Source: Reyranella sp. (lineage in GTDB: Bacteria > Pseudomonadota > Alphaproteobacteria > Reyranellales > Reyranellaceae). From it: a DNA stretch of 36,287 bases. Positions 25,431-34,196 of this stretch are shown piece by piece. Each line of letters opens with the position of its first letter. The stretch's first letter is position 1. The notes under the pieces are model-generated. The model was not told the origin of the DNA, did no database searches, and saw nothing but the letters and a program-made list of their open reading frames with translations. The stretch spans positions 1-36,287 of the forward strand of contig JALHMO010000067.1 of NCBI GenBank assembly GCA_022844015.1, written 5' to 3'. A program made the translations under genes and the position numbers.

Positions 25431-25500
25431 GGGGCGCGCCACGCCAGTGGCGCGATCGCGGTCGTCATGCGGAAAGCGCGCCACTGGAGTGGCGCGTCCC
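25431..25500. repeat. Tandem palindromes GCGCGCCAC...GTGGCGCG
   Basis: Two self-complementary units, GCGCGCCACGCCAGTGGCGCG (about 25434-25454) and GCGCGCCACTGGAGTGGCGCG (about 25477-25497), lie between the divergent 2OG oxygenase and deaminase starts. The second unit and the following CATGAGCT-type flank recur, inverted, at the very end of the window (36250-36287). They are dispersed repeat units; operator function is possible but unproven. From 25501 to 25647 I see only the deaminase ribosome binding site. Confidence 0.75.
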
Positions 25501-25647
25501 CGGCCATGAGCTGCTTCCACGCACCGTCACGGCGCCGTGGCGTTAGCTGCGCGAGAGGGCTCCCCTGGAATCGGCGAGCTGTCCGGAGCAAGCCATGTGC
25601 CAAGGCACGCTGTTTGCTCGGAGGGTCCTTGCCGCCGGGAGGCCGTC

Positions 25648-26133
25648 ATGACCGAAGCCGATTTCATGCGCTACGCCATCGAGCTGAGCCGCCGCAAGAT
25701 GCAGGAGATCGGCGCGGCCCCCTTTGCCGCCGTCATCGTCAAGGACGGGAAGATCGTCGGCGAGGGATGCAACACGGTGCTGCTCGACCACGATCCCACG
25801 CTGCATGGCGAGGTCGCGGCCATCCGTGATGCCTGCCGGCGCCTCGGCACGTTCGACCTGTCGGGCTGCGACATCTACACCAGCTGCGAGCCCTGCGAGA
25901 TGTGCGTCGCCGCCATCTGGTGGGCGCGCCTCGACCGCGTCTTCTATGCCAACGCGCTGGCCGACACGGCGGCGATGATGCCGATCGACGGCCTGACCCA
26001 CGATGTCGGGCAGCCGATCGGCAAGCGCTCGATCCCGGCCCGCCAGCTCATGGCGGGGGAAGCCTTCGCCGTCATCAAGGAGTGGGTCGATAGCGGCCAA
26101 TCGGCCGCGCTGATGACCCGCCCGCAGCGCTGA
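25648..26133 (+). CDS. CDA-fold nucleobase/nucleoside deaminase (guanine deaminase-like)
   Basis: A 161-residue zinc deaminase. The zinc/proton-shuttle motif is H53-x-E55 in TLHGEVAAI, and P82-C83-x2-C86 is in CEPCEMC. Size and the C-terminal MMPIDGL/IPARQLM region are closer to bacterial guanine deaminase/cytosine-type deaminases than to TadA, but the assignment is by pattern only. GGGAGG precedes ATG 25648. The gene is 33 bp upstream of a TRZ/ATZ-type amidohydrolase and is surely in the same transcript. This indicates hydrolytic deamination of an amino-substituted ring compound. Confidence 0.92.
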   Translation: MTEADFMRYAIELSRRKMQEIGAAPFAAVIVKDGKIVGEGCNTVLLDHDPTLHGEVAAIRDACRRLGTFDLSGCDIYTSCEPCEMCVAAIWWARLDRVFYANALADTAAMMPIDGLTHDVGQPIGKRSIPARQLMAGEAFAVIKEWVDSGQSAALMTRPQR

Positions 26134-26166
26134 TCGCGGCGCAGAGAAGAGAAAAGGGAAGAAGCC

Positions 26167-27702
26167 ATGTCCACGCTCATCCGCCAGGCCAGCATCATCG
26201 CCATGGACCAGGAGCACGGCAGCACGCCATTCGTCGGCGACATCCTCGTCGAGGCGGACCGCATCCGCGCGATCGGTCCGGACCTTGGGCCCACCGCGGC
26301 GGATACCGTGATCGATGGCCGCGACCGGCTGGTCATCCCGGGGCTCGTCAACGGTCACCTGCATTCCGGCGAGGCGCTGTTCAAGGGTCGCTACGACAAC
26401 ATGCCGCTCGAGCTCTGGATGCTCTATTGCTACCCGATCCTGGGCGGAAAGCCGCCGAGCGAGCGCCTGATCTATCTGCGGTCGATGGTCGTGGCGATGG
26501 AATCGCTGAAGAACGGCGTGACCACCGTCGTCGACGATGTCTACGAGCTCGGCGGACAGTCGCTGGACCAGCTGGGCCAGGTCTTCCAGGCCTATGACGA
26601 TGCCGGGATGCGCGCCAACGTCTCTGGCCACATCATGAACCGGCCGTTCCTCGATACGATCCCGTTCGCCCACGAGATGCTGCCGGCCGACCTGCAGGCC
26701 AAGGCGAATGCCCTCGCCGTGCCCGGCGTGAGCGACTATCTCGATTTCTGCAAGGCCGCAGCTTCCCGCTTCCACGACCGGTCGGGCCGGCTCCGCTTCA
26801 TGATCGCGCCGTCGGCGCCGCAGCGTTGTACCGAGCCCCTGATGCTGGCGGCCGACGAGCTGGCGCGGTCGATCGGATCGCCGTTCCATACCCACATCCT
26901 GGAAACCAAGACTCAGGCCGTGACCGGCCCCGAGTTCCACGGCAAGACGCTGATCCGCTACATGCACGATCTCGGCCTGCTGCACTCGGGCACCACGATC
27001 GCCCATTCGATCTGGGTGACCGACGAGGACATCGCCCTGATGGGCGATGCCGGCTGCTCGATCGTGCACAACGTCATCTCCAACCAGAAGCTCGGCGCCG
27101 GCATCGCGCCGCTGCGCAAGCTGCTCGATGCCGGGGTCAACGTCGCGCTCGGCTCGGACGGCATCTGCAGCAACGACACGGCCCGCATGTTCGACGTGAT
27201 GCACGCGGCGGGGCTCCTGCACTCGGTCAGCTCACCCGACTACGACACCTGGATCGCCGCGTCCGAGGTGCTGGCGTGCGCGACCATCATGGGGGCCAAG
27301 AGCGCCCTTCTCGGGCACGAGACGGGGTCGCTGGAAGCCGGCAAGAAAGCCGACATGGTGATCCTCGATCTCAACAGCGCTTCGTTCACGCCGCGCAACG
27401 ACCTGCGCAATCATCTGGTCTATTGCGAGAACGGCAGCTCGATCGAGTGGGTGATGGTGAACGGCGAGGTCGTGGTGAAGGACGGCCGGCTGGTCCGCGT
27501 CAACGAGGCCGACCTGTTGGCGGAGTTGCGCGAGGAATGGGCCGCCTACCGACCGGCCCACGCCGCCATCGAGGCGGAGAACGCGGTCTTCCATCCCTAT
27601 TTCGCCGCCATCCACAAGCGCTGCACCAGCATGGATGTCGGGATCAACCGCTACGGCAGCGACATGCCGGCCTGGAAGGGCCACAACCGGCGCCTCAATT
27701 GA
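26167..27702 (+). CDS. TRZ/ATZ/GuaD-type amidohydrolase
   Basis: A 511-residue metal-dependent deaminase/chlorohydrolase-family enzyme. Ligands are H64-x-H66 in NGHLHS, H243 with E246 in HTHILET, H280 in IAHSIWV and D331 in GSDGICSND. The C terminus returns to the small beta domain (GKKADMVILDL...VMVNGEVVVKDGR). Relatives include guanine, 8-oxoguanine and methylthioadenosine/SAH deaminases and triazine hydrolases. ATG 26167 follows GGGAAG. It is coupled to the upstream CDA-fold deaminase and converges on the ABC importer operon, supporting a pathway for an imported nitrogen heterocycle. Confidence 0.93.
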   Translation: MSTLIRQASIIAMDQEHGSTPFVGDILVEADRIRAIGPDLGPTAADTVIDGRDRLVIPGLVNGHLHSGEALFKGRYDNMPLELWMLYCYPILGGKPPSERLIYLRSMVVAMESLKNGVTTVVDDVYELGGQSLDQLGQVFQAYDDAGMRANVSGHIMNRPFLDTIPFAHEMLPADLQAKANALAVPGVSDYLDFCKAAASRFHDRSGRLRFMIAPSAPQRCTEPLMLAADELARSIGSPFHTHILETKTQAVTGPEFHGKTLIRYMHDLGLLHSGTTIAHSIWVTDEDIALMGDAGCSIVHNVISNQKLGAGIAPLRKLLDAGVNVALGSDGICSNDTARMFDVMHAAGLLHSVSSPDYDTWIAASEVLACATIMGAKSALLGHETGSLEAGKKADMVILDLNSASFTPRNDLRNHLVYCENGSSIEWVMVNGEVVVKDGRLVRVNEADLLAELREEWAAYRPAHAAIEAENAVFHPYFAAIHKRCTSMDVGINRYGSDMPAWKGHNRRLN

Positions 27703-27735
27703 CGGATCGTCATTGGTTGAAGCACCAAAGAATGA

Positions 27736-28067
27736 CCTCACCCTGAGGAGCGGCCGCAGGCCGAGTCTCGATTCGGGCGAAGTAACCTTCGCCCTTTGGT
27801 CGGCAACCAACGTGCCTCACCCCACCCTTCGAGACGCCACGCTAGGCGTGGCTCCTCAGAGGACGTGACTTTATTGAATTCTGTCGTCCCTCTCCTGTCA
27901 TCCTGAGCGCAGCGAAGGATCTCATCGCCAGAAGTTCCAAAGTACACTCGTACCACGCGGCGATGAGGTCCTTCGCTGCGCTCAGGACGACAGAAAAGTT
28001 CGCGGCAGCGACCTCATCAATCGCCCAAAAGCGACTATCGAAAAAGTCACAGGCTCTCAGGGTGAGG
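27736..28067. repeat. Composite nested inverted repeats between convergent genes
   Basis: CCTCACCCTGAGGAGCGGCC begins at 27736, and CTCTCAGGGTGAGG ends the block at 28067. Inside are the partner half of that family (27816-27865), a small hairpin CACGCTAGGCGTG, and a complete 97-bp palindrome (27896-27992). The block fills the 388-bp space between the amidohydrolase and permease stops. It has no coding potential and may double as a bidirectional terminator. Confidence 0.82.
27896..27992. repeat. 97-bp palindromic element, copy 1
   Basis: Terminal inverted repeats TGTCATCCTGAGCGCAGCGA and TCGCTGCGCTCAGGACGACA extend to about 34 bp each with two mismatches. A 29-bp centre contains GTACACTCGTAC. 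It is 94/97 identical to the copy at 31084-31180 by direct reading. Confidence 0.92.
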
Positions 28068-28090
28068 TTTCCACTTGAAGCAATCACGCT

Positions 28091-28930
28091 CTAGCTGGTG
28101 GCCGAGCGGTAGCGCGACAGCAGGATCGGGAACAGCAGCAGCTCGACGCCGATCAGGGACAGCACCGACAATCCGAACACGATGCTGCCCACCGCGTTCA
28201 GCGACGGATCGACCGAGCCCACGATGTAGGCATAGACGGCGACCGGCAGGGTCTGCTCGAAGCCGGAGACGAACCAGGCGATGATGAACTCGTCGAAGGA
28301 GAAGGTGAAGGCGAGGAGCCAGCCGCCGGCAATCCCGGGAAGCGTGAACGGCAGAACGACCTTGTAGAGCGTCTGCAGGTCGGTCGCACCGAGATCCCAG
28401 GCGGCTTCCTCGAGCGAGGCAGGCATCTGGCCGAGTCGCAGCTGGATCACCGCCATGGCCGGCGCCGTCACGATGACCACGTGGGTCAGGATCACGCTCA
28501 GCAGCTGGCCCTGCAGGCCGATGCGCGACAGCAGGCCCAGGAAGGCGACCCCGAGGATCAGCGGCGGGATCAGCACGGGAAGGACCAGCAGGACCGAGAA
28601 GGCGCCCTGGCCGCGAAACCGGAAGCGGTGGAGGGCATAGGCGGCGAGAAACCCCAGGATGCAGCCGCCTGTCGCCGCCAGCGGCGAGACGATCAGGCTG
28701 TTGCGCAGGGCTTCCAGCAGCGTCCCGTCGGTGAACAGCTTGCCGTACCATTGCAGGGTCCAGCCTTGCCCCGGGATGCTGGCGAACTGTCCCTTCTGGA
28801 ACGAGAACACGATCATGGTGGCGATCGGCAGCACCAGGAAGAGGTAGCCGATCGCCATGTACAGGCGGCCGGCGACTCGCCACCAGCGACCGTCGGCGGC
28901 AAGCGGATCGGGCCGTATGACGGACGCCAT
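28091..28930 (-). CDS. ABC importer permease, PotC-like
   Basis: A 279-residue inner-membrane permease with about six transmembrane helices. The cytoplasmic EAA loop that contacts the ATPase is EEAAWDLGATDLQTLYKVVLPFTLPGI. Overall it resembles the PotC/YdcV class for polyamine-like cationic or carboxylate solutes. It starts 1 bp after the stop of the PotB-like gene and is the last gene of the importer operon. Confidence 0.94.
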   Translation of the reverse strand: MASVIRPDPLAADGRWWRVAGRLYMAIGYLFLVLPIATMIVFSFQKGQFASIPGQGWTLQWYGKLFTDGTLLEALRNSLIVSPLAATGGCILGFLAAYALHRFRFRGQGAFSVLLVLPVLIPPLILGVAFLGLLSRIGLQGQLLSVILTHVVIVTAPAMAVIQLRLGQMPASLEEAAWDLGATDLQTLYKVVLPFTLPGIAGGWLLAFTFSFDEFIIAWFVSGFEQTLPVAVYAYIVGSVDPSLNAVGSIVFGLSVLSLIGVELLLFPILLSRYRSATS

Positions 28931-28931
28931 C

Positions 28932-29876
28932 TCAGCCCGCGTCGATCTTGTTGCGGTCAGCCAGCGCCGCGCCGGCCGCCAGCATCAGGATCATGACCAG
29001 CACCAGGATCATCGCCAGGGCCGAGGTCCGCGGCAGGTTGGTCGAGCTCGCGTACTCGCTCATGATCATGTTGGAGAACAACGGAACCGAGCCCAGGACC
29101 GATTTACCGGCGCCGCCGCCCAGCAGCGCGCCCGCGAGCACGTCGCCGAAGCTCACGATGGCGGCGAAGCTGGCGCTCACCAGCAGCCCGGTCCGGCTCA
29201 TCGGCAGGATGACGCGGCGAAAGGCCTGCCAGCGCGTGGCGCCGAGATCGCGCGCTGCCTGGATCAGGTCGCGATCGATGTTGGCCACGGTGACGTAGAG
29301 GATCACGATCAGGATCGGGGCCAGATAGTGGATCAGCCCGATCCTTGTCGCTGACTGCGTATAGATCAGGCTGACCTGGAAGCTCTCCAGACCGGCCCAG
29401 GCGAGGCCGGAGTTGATGATCCCTTTGTTGGCCAGCAGGATCTGCCAGGAAAAAAGGCGCAGCACGTAGCTGCTCCAAAATGGGGCAACCGCCAGCATAA
29501 GAAGCAGGCGATGGCGCGACAGCGGCGCCAGATAGACGATCGCCAGCACCATCGGATAGCAGACCAGCACGGCCAGGAAGGCGGTGCTGAGGGACACCCA
29601 CAGCGACTGCGCGATGGCCAGCGCATAGTTCGACTTGGCGAACATGTGCTGGGCGATGTCGAGGTAGTTCTCGAGCGAGAATGCCGGGACGACCTGGAAG
29701 TCCTCGACCAGCCAGAATCCAAGCATGATGAGAAAGGCGAGCGGGGCCACGAAGAAGGCAGCCGAGTAGAGCAGAGGCAGCCCGATCCCCAGGACCTTCA
29801 TCGGGCTCGTGACTTTGCCGCTGCCCGCCTCCGGCACGGCACCGGGCAGGGCCCCGCTGGCGAGGGACGCGACCAC
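28932..29876 (-). CDS. ABC importer permease, PotB-like
   Basis: The partner permease, with about six transmembrane helices and the EAA loop IQAARDLGATRWQAFRRVILPMSRTGL. GTG 29876 is chosen as the start: it lies 2 bp past the ATPase stop with GGGAG 7 nt upstream. The later ATG at 29801 (MKVLGIGLPLLYS) has no clear ribosome binding site, though it begins right at the first membrane helix. With the GTG the product is about 314 aa. It forms the heterodimeric channel with the PotC-like protein. Confidence 0.9.
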   Translation of the reverse strand: MVASLASGALPGAVPEAGSGKVTSPMKVLGIGLPLLYSAAFFVAPLAFLIMLGFWLVEDFQVVPAFSLENYLDIAQHMFAKSNYALAIAQSLWVSLSTAFLAVLVCYPMVLAIVYLAPLSRHRLLLMLAVAPFWSSYVLRLFSWQILLANKGIINSGLAWAGLESFQVSLIYTQSATRIGLIHYLAPILIVILYVTVANIDRDLIQAARDLGATRWQAFRRVILPMSRTGLLVSASFAAIVSFGDVLAGALLGGGAGKSVLGSVPLFSNMIMSEYASSTNLPRTSALAMILVLVMILMLAAGAALADRNKIDAG

Positions 29877-29878
29877 GA

Positions 29879-31045
29879 TCAGGCTCCCAGCGCCACGTAC
29901 GACCGGCCTCCCGGGATGTTCTCGACACCCGGCACGATGCCCGGCCGCAGGACGACGGTGTCGCCGGGCGACCAATAGAGCTGCATTGCCATGTTGATGG
30001 CGGTCCGTTCGGTCTGGCTGAACGGCTCCTGCGCCACCATCTTCACTTCGACGCCTGCCGCGGTCTCCAGATGGTAGATCACCTGCGAGCCTGTGAACTC
30101 CCGTCCGGACAGGACGGCATTCAGGCTGTTCTCGGCCACGGTGCCGGCCGGCTTGCTCCCGATCTTGTCGGCCTGGACCACGAGCGAAACAGTGGAGCCT
30201 TTGCCGGGCGGCCGCTCACCCGCAGCGGCGCTGATGACGGCGTCGGCGCACTGCACCTTGATCAGCCCGCCTTCCACGTCGACGACCTTGCCGTCGAAGA
30301 TGTTGTTGCTGCCGACGAACTCGGCCACGAAGTGCGTCTTCGGTTGGGTGTAGATCTCCTCGGGCGGCCCGTACTGCTCGATCCGGCCCCTGTTCATCAC
30401 CACGACCCGGTCGGCCATGGAGAAGGCCTCGCTCTGATTGTGCGTGACGTAGAGGAAGGAGATTCCGAGCCGTTGCTGCAGGCGCTTCATCTCGCTCTGC
30501 ATGCGGATGCGCAGATGCGCGTCGAGCGCGCTCAGCGGCTCGTCGAGCAGCAGGATCTCCGGTTCGGTGACGAGCGCACGGGCAATCGCGACGCGCTGCT
30601 TCTGTCCACCCGAGAGCTGGCCGATGCGGCGGTCGAGGAACTGGCCGAGCTGCACCAGGTCGGCGATCTCGTCGACCTTGGCCTTGACCTTCGCCTTGTC
30701 GTGCCGACGCAGCGTCAGGCCGAAGGCGATGTTCTGGCGCACGTTGAGATGGGGAAACAGCGCGAAGTTCTGCCACACCAGGCGGGTGCTGCGCTTGTGG
30801 ACCGGCAGCGCCGAGATGTCCTGGCCGCGCAGCAGGAGCTGGCCGCTCGACATCGATTCGAGGCCGGCGACGATGCGCAGCAACGTGGTCTTGCCGCAAC
30901 CGCTCGGCCCCATGATGGCGACGAACTCGCCGCGCTCGATGGCGAGATCGACGCGCTCGAGGGCGACGAAATCGCCGAAGCTCTTGGCGATGCCGCGAAG
31001 CTCGAGATCGACCTGCGGCGGGGCAATGTCGGAAATCGCGTTCAT
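29879..31045 (-). CDS. ABC importer ATP-binding protein, PotA-like
   Basis: A 388-residue ATPase with Walker A GPSGCGKTT (46-54), Q-loop in WQNFALFPHL, signature LSGGQ (144-148), Walker B ILLLDE (164-169) and H-loop YVTHNQSEA. The C-terminal part (about 240-388) is the TOBE-type regulatory domain typical of PotA/MalK-class importers. ATG 31045 lacks an obvious Shine-Dalgarno. A 97-bp repeat lies between it and the binding-protein gene upstream. It energises uptake through the two adjacent permeases. Confidence 0.94.
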   Translation of the reverse strand: MNAISDIAPPQVDLELRGIAKSFGDFVALERVDLAIERGEFVAIMGPSGCGKTTLLRIVAGLESMSSGQLLLRGQDISALPVHKRSTRLVWQNFALFPHLNVRQNIAFGLTLRRHDKAKVKAKVDEIADLVQLGQFLDRRIGQLSGGQKQRVAIARALVTEPEILLLDEPLSALDAHLRIRMQSEMKRLQQRLGISFLYVTHNQSEAFSMADRVVVMNRGRIEQYGPPEEIYTQPKTHFVAEFVGSNNIFDGKVVDVEGGLIKVQCADAVISAAAGERPPGKGSTVSLVVQADKIGSKPAGTVAENSLNAVLSGREFTGSQVIYHLETAAGVEVKMVAQEPFSQTERTAINMAMQLYWSPGDTVVLRPGIVPGVENIPGGRSYVALGA

Positions 31046-31083
31046 GCGGATAGCGGCGCCATTGAACAGGGCCGCTCTTCTCT

Positions 31084-31180
31084 TGTCATCCTGAGCGCAG
31101 CGAAGGATCTCATCGCCAGAAGTTCCAAAGTGCACGCGTACCAAGCGGCGATGAGGTCCTTCGCTGCGCTCAGGACGACA
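31084..31180. repeat. 97-bp palindromic element, copy 2
   Basis: The same element as at 27896-27992. Only three positions differ, all in the central spacer (GTACACTCG/CCACG versus GTGCACGCG/CCAAG). It lies in the 249-bp gap between the binding-protein stop and the ATPase start of the importer operon, so it is probably transcribed and would fold into a long hairpin in the mRNA. Bases 31181-31294 contain no other recognisable feature. Confidence 0.92.
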
Positions 31181-31294
31181 GAAAAATTCGTACTCCGAGA
31201 AACTCCGGGAGGTTGCCTCTTCATCAGGATGAAGATCTTGTTGGGCCTTCGGCTAAAGTCAGCGCCCATGGGGGCACCTGCCGGCACCTCGCCC

Positions 31295-32470
31295 TCACCC
31301 CTTGCTGGTCTTGAACTCGTTGTAGATCGCGATCCAGGCCTTGTCCGGCTGCTTCACCGGCAGGCCGCGCGGCACACTCTTGTCGATCAGCGTCTCGACC
31401 AGCATCTTGCCGGGGTTCTTCGGATCGGGAACGTAGCTCATCAGCTTGGTCTGCTCCTCGTTCCAGAACTTGGTGACCTTCATGTTCGGCGCCCGCGCCT
31501 TGAATCCCTTGGTGTAGACGAGCTCGGACTGGACGCGCGCGCCGCTCATGTACTCGATCCACTTGAGCGCCAGCTCCTTGTTCCTGCTGTCGGCGCAGAG
31601 CGCGGCGGCCTCGCTCCAGCGGATACTGCCCTCGTCGGGCACGGTCGAGGCGAAGTTCTTGTGGCCGGCGCCGATCAGGGTGATCTCCATGTCGCCGGTC
31701 GGCGTCACCCAGGCGTCCTCGTTGATCAGGGCGTTGACCAGCCCTTGATTCTGCTCGCTGAACACGCTGATCTGCGGGCGCAGCTTGAACAGCCACGCCT
31801 TCACCTTGGCGAGGTCGCCGTCGGAGATGTCGTAGGGCGTCTGGTTGTTGGGCATCACGGCCAGGCTGGCGTTGCTCATGTTCGGCAGGTACCAGTCGAA
31901 CAGCGCCACCTTGCCCTTGTATTTGGGCAGGAACAGCGAGTTCCAGGTCTTCGCCTCTTCCTCGGTCATGTACTTGGTGTTGTAGGACAGGCCGTAGAAG
32001 CTGAAGCGTGTCGGAACAGCCCACATCTTGCTGTCCGGCGCGCGCAGCGGCGCGAAGTCGCGGTACTTGGGATGGTAGTCGGCGAGGTTGGGAAAATCGG
32101 CCGGCTTCAGTGGATCGAGCGCCTTCTGGGCCGTCAGCTTCTGGACATACTCGGCGTCGCTGATGATGGCGTCGAACGTGCCTTTCGGCGATTGCGCGAA
32201 GAACTGCAGCATCTGCTCGCCGCCGATGTAGGTCTTGAACTCGACCTTGCAGTCGTTCTTCTGCTCGAACTCCTCGATGACCGGCTTCTCCTCGTAGCCC
32301 GGCCAGCACAGCACCCGCATGCGGCCGGCGGCGTGAGCCGTGCGGCTGAAGATCGTGAGCCCGCTCGACGCGGCGACGCCGGCAGCCGTCGCGGCTCCGA
32401 GAAATCCGCGTCGTGTCGTCTTCGCGCCGAACGACCTGATTGGAGTGACGCCCTGCTTTCGTGTCGCCAT
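31295..32470 (-). CDS. Spermidine/putrescine-type extracellular solute-binding protein (PotD-like)
   Basis: A 391-residue binding protein with a Tat signal (KTTRRGFLGAATAAG, residues 17-31) and probable AHA-A cleavage. The mature protein starts RMRVLCWPGYEEKPVIEEFEQKNDCKV, the usual PotD-class beginning. Later family segments include WAVPTRFSFYGLSYNTKY and GDMEITLIGAG. GAGGAGG lies 5 nt before ATG 32470. It is the upstream member of the importer operon. Being Tat-exported, it may fold in the cytoplasm. Its ligand is unknown; the surrounding deaminases suggest a nitrogenous compound rather than polyamine. Confidence 0.94.
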   Translation of the reverse strand: MATRKQGVTPIRSFGAKTTRRGFLGAATAAGVAASSGLTIFSRTAHAAGRMRVLCWPGYEEKPVIEEFEQKNDCKVEFKTYIGGEQMLQFFAQSPKGTFDAIISDAEYVQKLTAQKALDPLKPADFPNLADYHPKYRDFAPLRAPDSKMWAVPTRFSFYGLSYNTKYMTEEEAKTWNSLFLPKYKGKVALFDWYLPNMSNASLAVMPNNQTPYDISDGDLAKVKAWLFKLRPQISVFSEQNQGLVNALINEDAWVTPTGDMEITLIGAGHKNFASTVPDEGSIRWSEAAALCADSRNKELALKWIEYMSGARVQSELVYTKGFKARAPNMKVTKFWNEEQTKLMSYVPDPKNPGKMLVETLIDKSVPRGLPVKQPDKAWIAIYNEFKTSKG

Positions 32471-32574
32471 GTCCGCCTCCTCGATCGCTGATCGACGTAC
32501 CTGCCGCTTGTGCAGGCAGCCCTTCGGATGCCGAGATACGACGCAAATTCCGTGCCGCGGATGACGGATGATCA

Positions 32575-34074
32575 TCAATGGGCGTGGCCGTAGCGATGGA
32601 TGTGGTACGGCGCCTTGGACAACCCGACGCAGAAGCTTCCGACCAGGCCTTCGAGCTGCGCGCCGAGCGCCTTGGCGCCCTCGTTCAAGTTCGCTAGCTG
32701 CGCGCGGGCGGCCTCGCAATCGCGCGCCAGCCTGGTCATGTCGCAGCCGACCTTGCGCCCGCGCTCCACCACCATTTTGCCGCCGACCATCACGGCATCG
32801 ACGCTGGTACCGTCCTCGGTCAGGACCAGCTGGTTGGTGGGGTCGTTGATCGGGATCCAGTTCACCTTCTCGAGATCCAGGAAGACGATGTCGGCCTTGT
32901 AGCCGGGCAAGAGGCGACCGATCTTGTCGAAGCCGAGTGCCCGCGCGCTGCCGACGGTCGCGGCGTTCAGCACTTCCTCGGAGCGCAGCCACCTCGTGTA
33001 GTCCGGCCCCTGCACGTTCGACACCATCGAGGCGCAGTGCATGGCTTCGTACATGTTCTGGTTGTCCGAGCAGTTGGCGGAATCGGTGCCGATGCCGAGA
33101 TTGACGCCGAGCTCCAGCAGGCGCCGGGCGTTGGCGATTCCCGACCCGAGGCGCATGTTGCTTCCCGGATTGTGGGCGACCGAGCAGCCGTGATCGGCCA
33201 GCCGCCGCATGTCGTCGTCGTCGAGCCAGACGCCGTGGGCCACGGTGAAGTCCGGCCCCAGCAGCCCCAGCTTGTCGACATGGGCGGTGAGCGTCGTTCC
33301 GTAGCGCTTCAACGCGGACACCGCCTGAACCTTCGACTCGGCCACATGGCTGTGCAGGACGACTCCATAGTCGCGCGCCAGTCGCGCCGAGCCGACGATC
33401 AGGCCGTCGCTGCAATGAAGGGGAATGATCGGGGCGACACCGAGCCGGACCTGCTCGCGATCGTGCTTCCAGCCGTGCAGGGACTCCCGCATCATCGCGA
33501 GCGTGCTCTCGTAGGGCGCCTCGTCGTAGGCGGCGACCTCGCGGCGCAGCCGGTCGGGCAGGGACTCCAGCAACCCGGGTATGGCCTGGTAGAAGGAGAG
33601 ATCGGCCAGCATGGGCGCCACCACGGCGCGCATGCCGGCATCGGCATAGGCCTGGCCGATGGCGCTGATCTCCTCGACCGAGGCGGTCGGATAGCCGAAC
33701 GTCAAGTCGTAGGCGGCCGTGCAGCCCTTGAGGAGCATCTCCACGGCGCCGAGATAGGTGTTGAGGTACTTGTACTCGAGGCTCTGGTTGGCCATGAAGC
33801 CGGCCGCGCCGACCCACAGGAGCTCGAGCGACCAGCGATCCGCCGTGCCCTTGCTGAGATTGCCCATGCCGTGGGTATGCGCATTGATGAGGCCGGGATG
33901 GAGCAGCCGCGCCCCGGCATCGAGCAGGCGCGCGCCGGACGGCGCCGGCATGCCGGGCGGGCCAATCTCGGCGATGCCGTCGCCGATCACCAGGATGTCC
34001 GAAGGCGCGGCGGTGTGGCGGTCTGCGTCGATCAGCCGACCGCCGCGAATGATGATCTTCTCTGGGCTGGGCAC
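32575..34074 (-). CDS. TRZ/ATZ-type amidohydrolase (second copy type)
   Basis: A 499-residue amidohydrolase with H-x-H in LINAHTHGMGN, HSHVAESK, AHGVWLD and SVAHNPGSNMRLGSG, and the late metal/catalytic Asp in GTDSANCSD. The C-terminal beta domain has GYKADIVFLDL and VMVGGKMVVERGRKV. It is only distantly similar to the amidohydrolase at 26167, so it is not a recent duplicate. GTG 34074 is taken as start because GGAG lies 7 nt upstream and the fold begins at KIIIRGG. ATG 34101 and GTG 34128 are in frame but lack ribosome binding sites. It lies 104 bp upstream of the binding-protein gene on the same strand, so it probably leads the importer operon. Confidence 0.92.
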   Translation of the reverse strand: MPSPEKIIIRGGRLIDADRHTAAPSDILVIGDGIAEIGPPGMPAPSGARLLDAGARLLHPGLINAHTHGMGNLSKGTADRWSLELLWVGAAGFMANQSLEYKYLNTYLGAVEMLLKGCTAAYDLTFGYPTASVEEISAIGQAYADAGMRAVVAPMLADLSFYQAIPGLLESLPDRLRREVAAYDEAPYESTLAMMRESLHGWKHDREQVRLGVAPIIPLHCSDGLIVGSARLARDYGVVLHSHVAESKVQAVSALKRYGTTLTAHVDKLGLLGPDFTVAHGVWLDDDDMRRLADHGCSVAHNPGSNMRLGSGIANARRLLELGVNLGIGTDSANCSDNQNMYEAMHCASMVSNVQGPDYTRWLRSEEVLNAATVGSARALGFDKIGRLLPGYKADIVFLDLEKVNWIPINDPTNQLVLTEDGTSVDAVMVGGKMVVERGRKVGCDMTRLARDCEAARAQLANLNEGAKALGAQLEGLVGSFCVGLSKAPYHIHRYGHAH

Positions 34075-34196
34075 GGCGACGCTCCGATGGAGGACGGGCA
34101 TCGTGCCGCGCAGCAAGCAGCGTGCCACTTGCCTGGCTCGAGAATATAGCCAGCAGTTTGCAAGGACTCGTTTGATCTCCTGCCGCGGATGAGCTC

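Noticed and set aside
30071..32491. 806-codon plus-strand frame opposite the importer genes
   Set aside because: It is antisense to clearly recognised ATPase and binding-protein genes and shows no domain.
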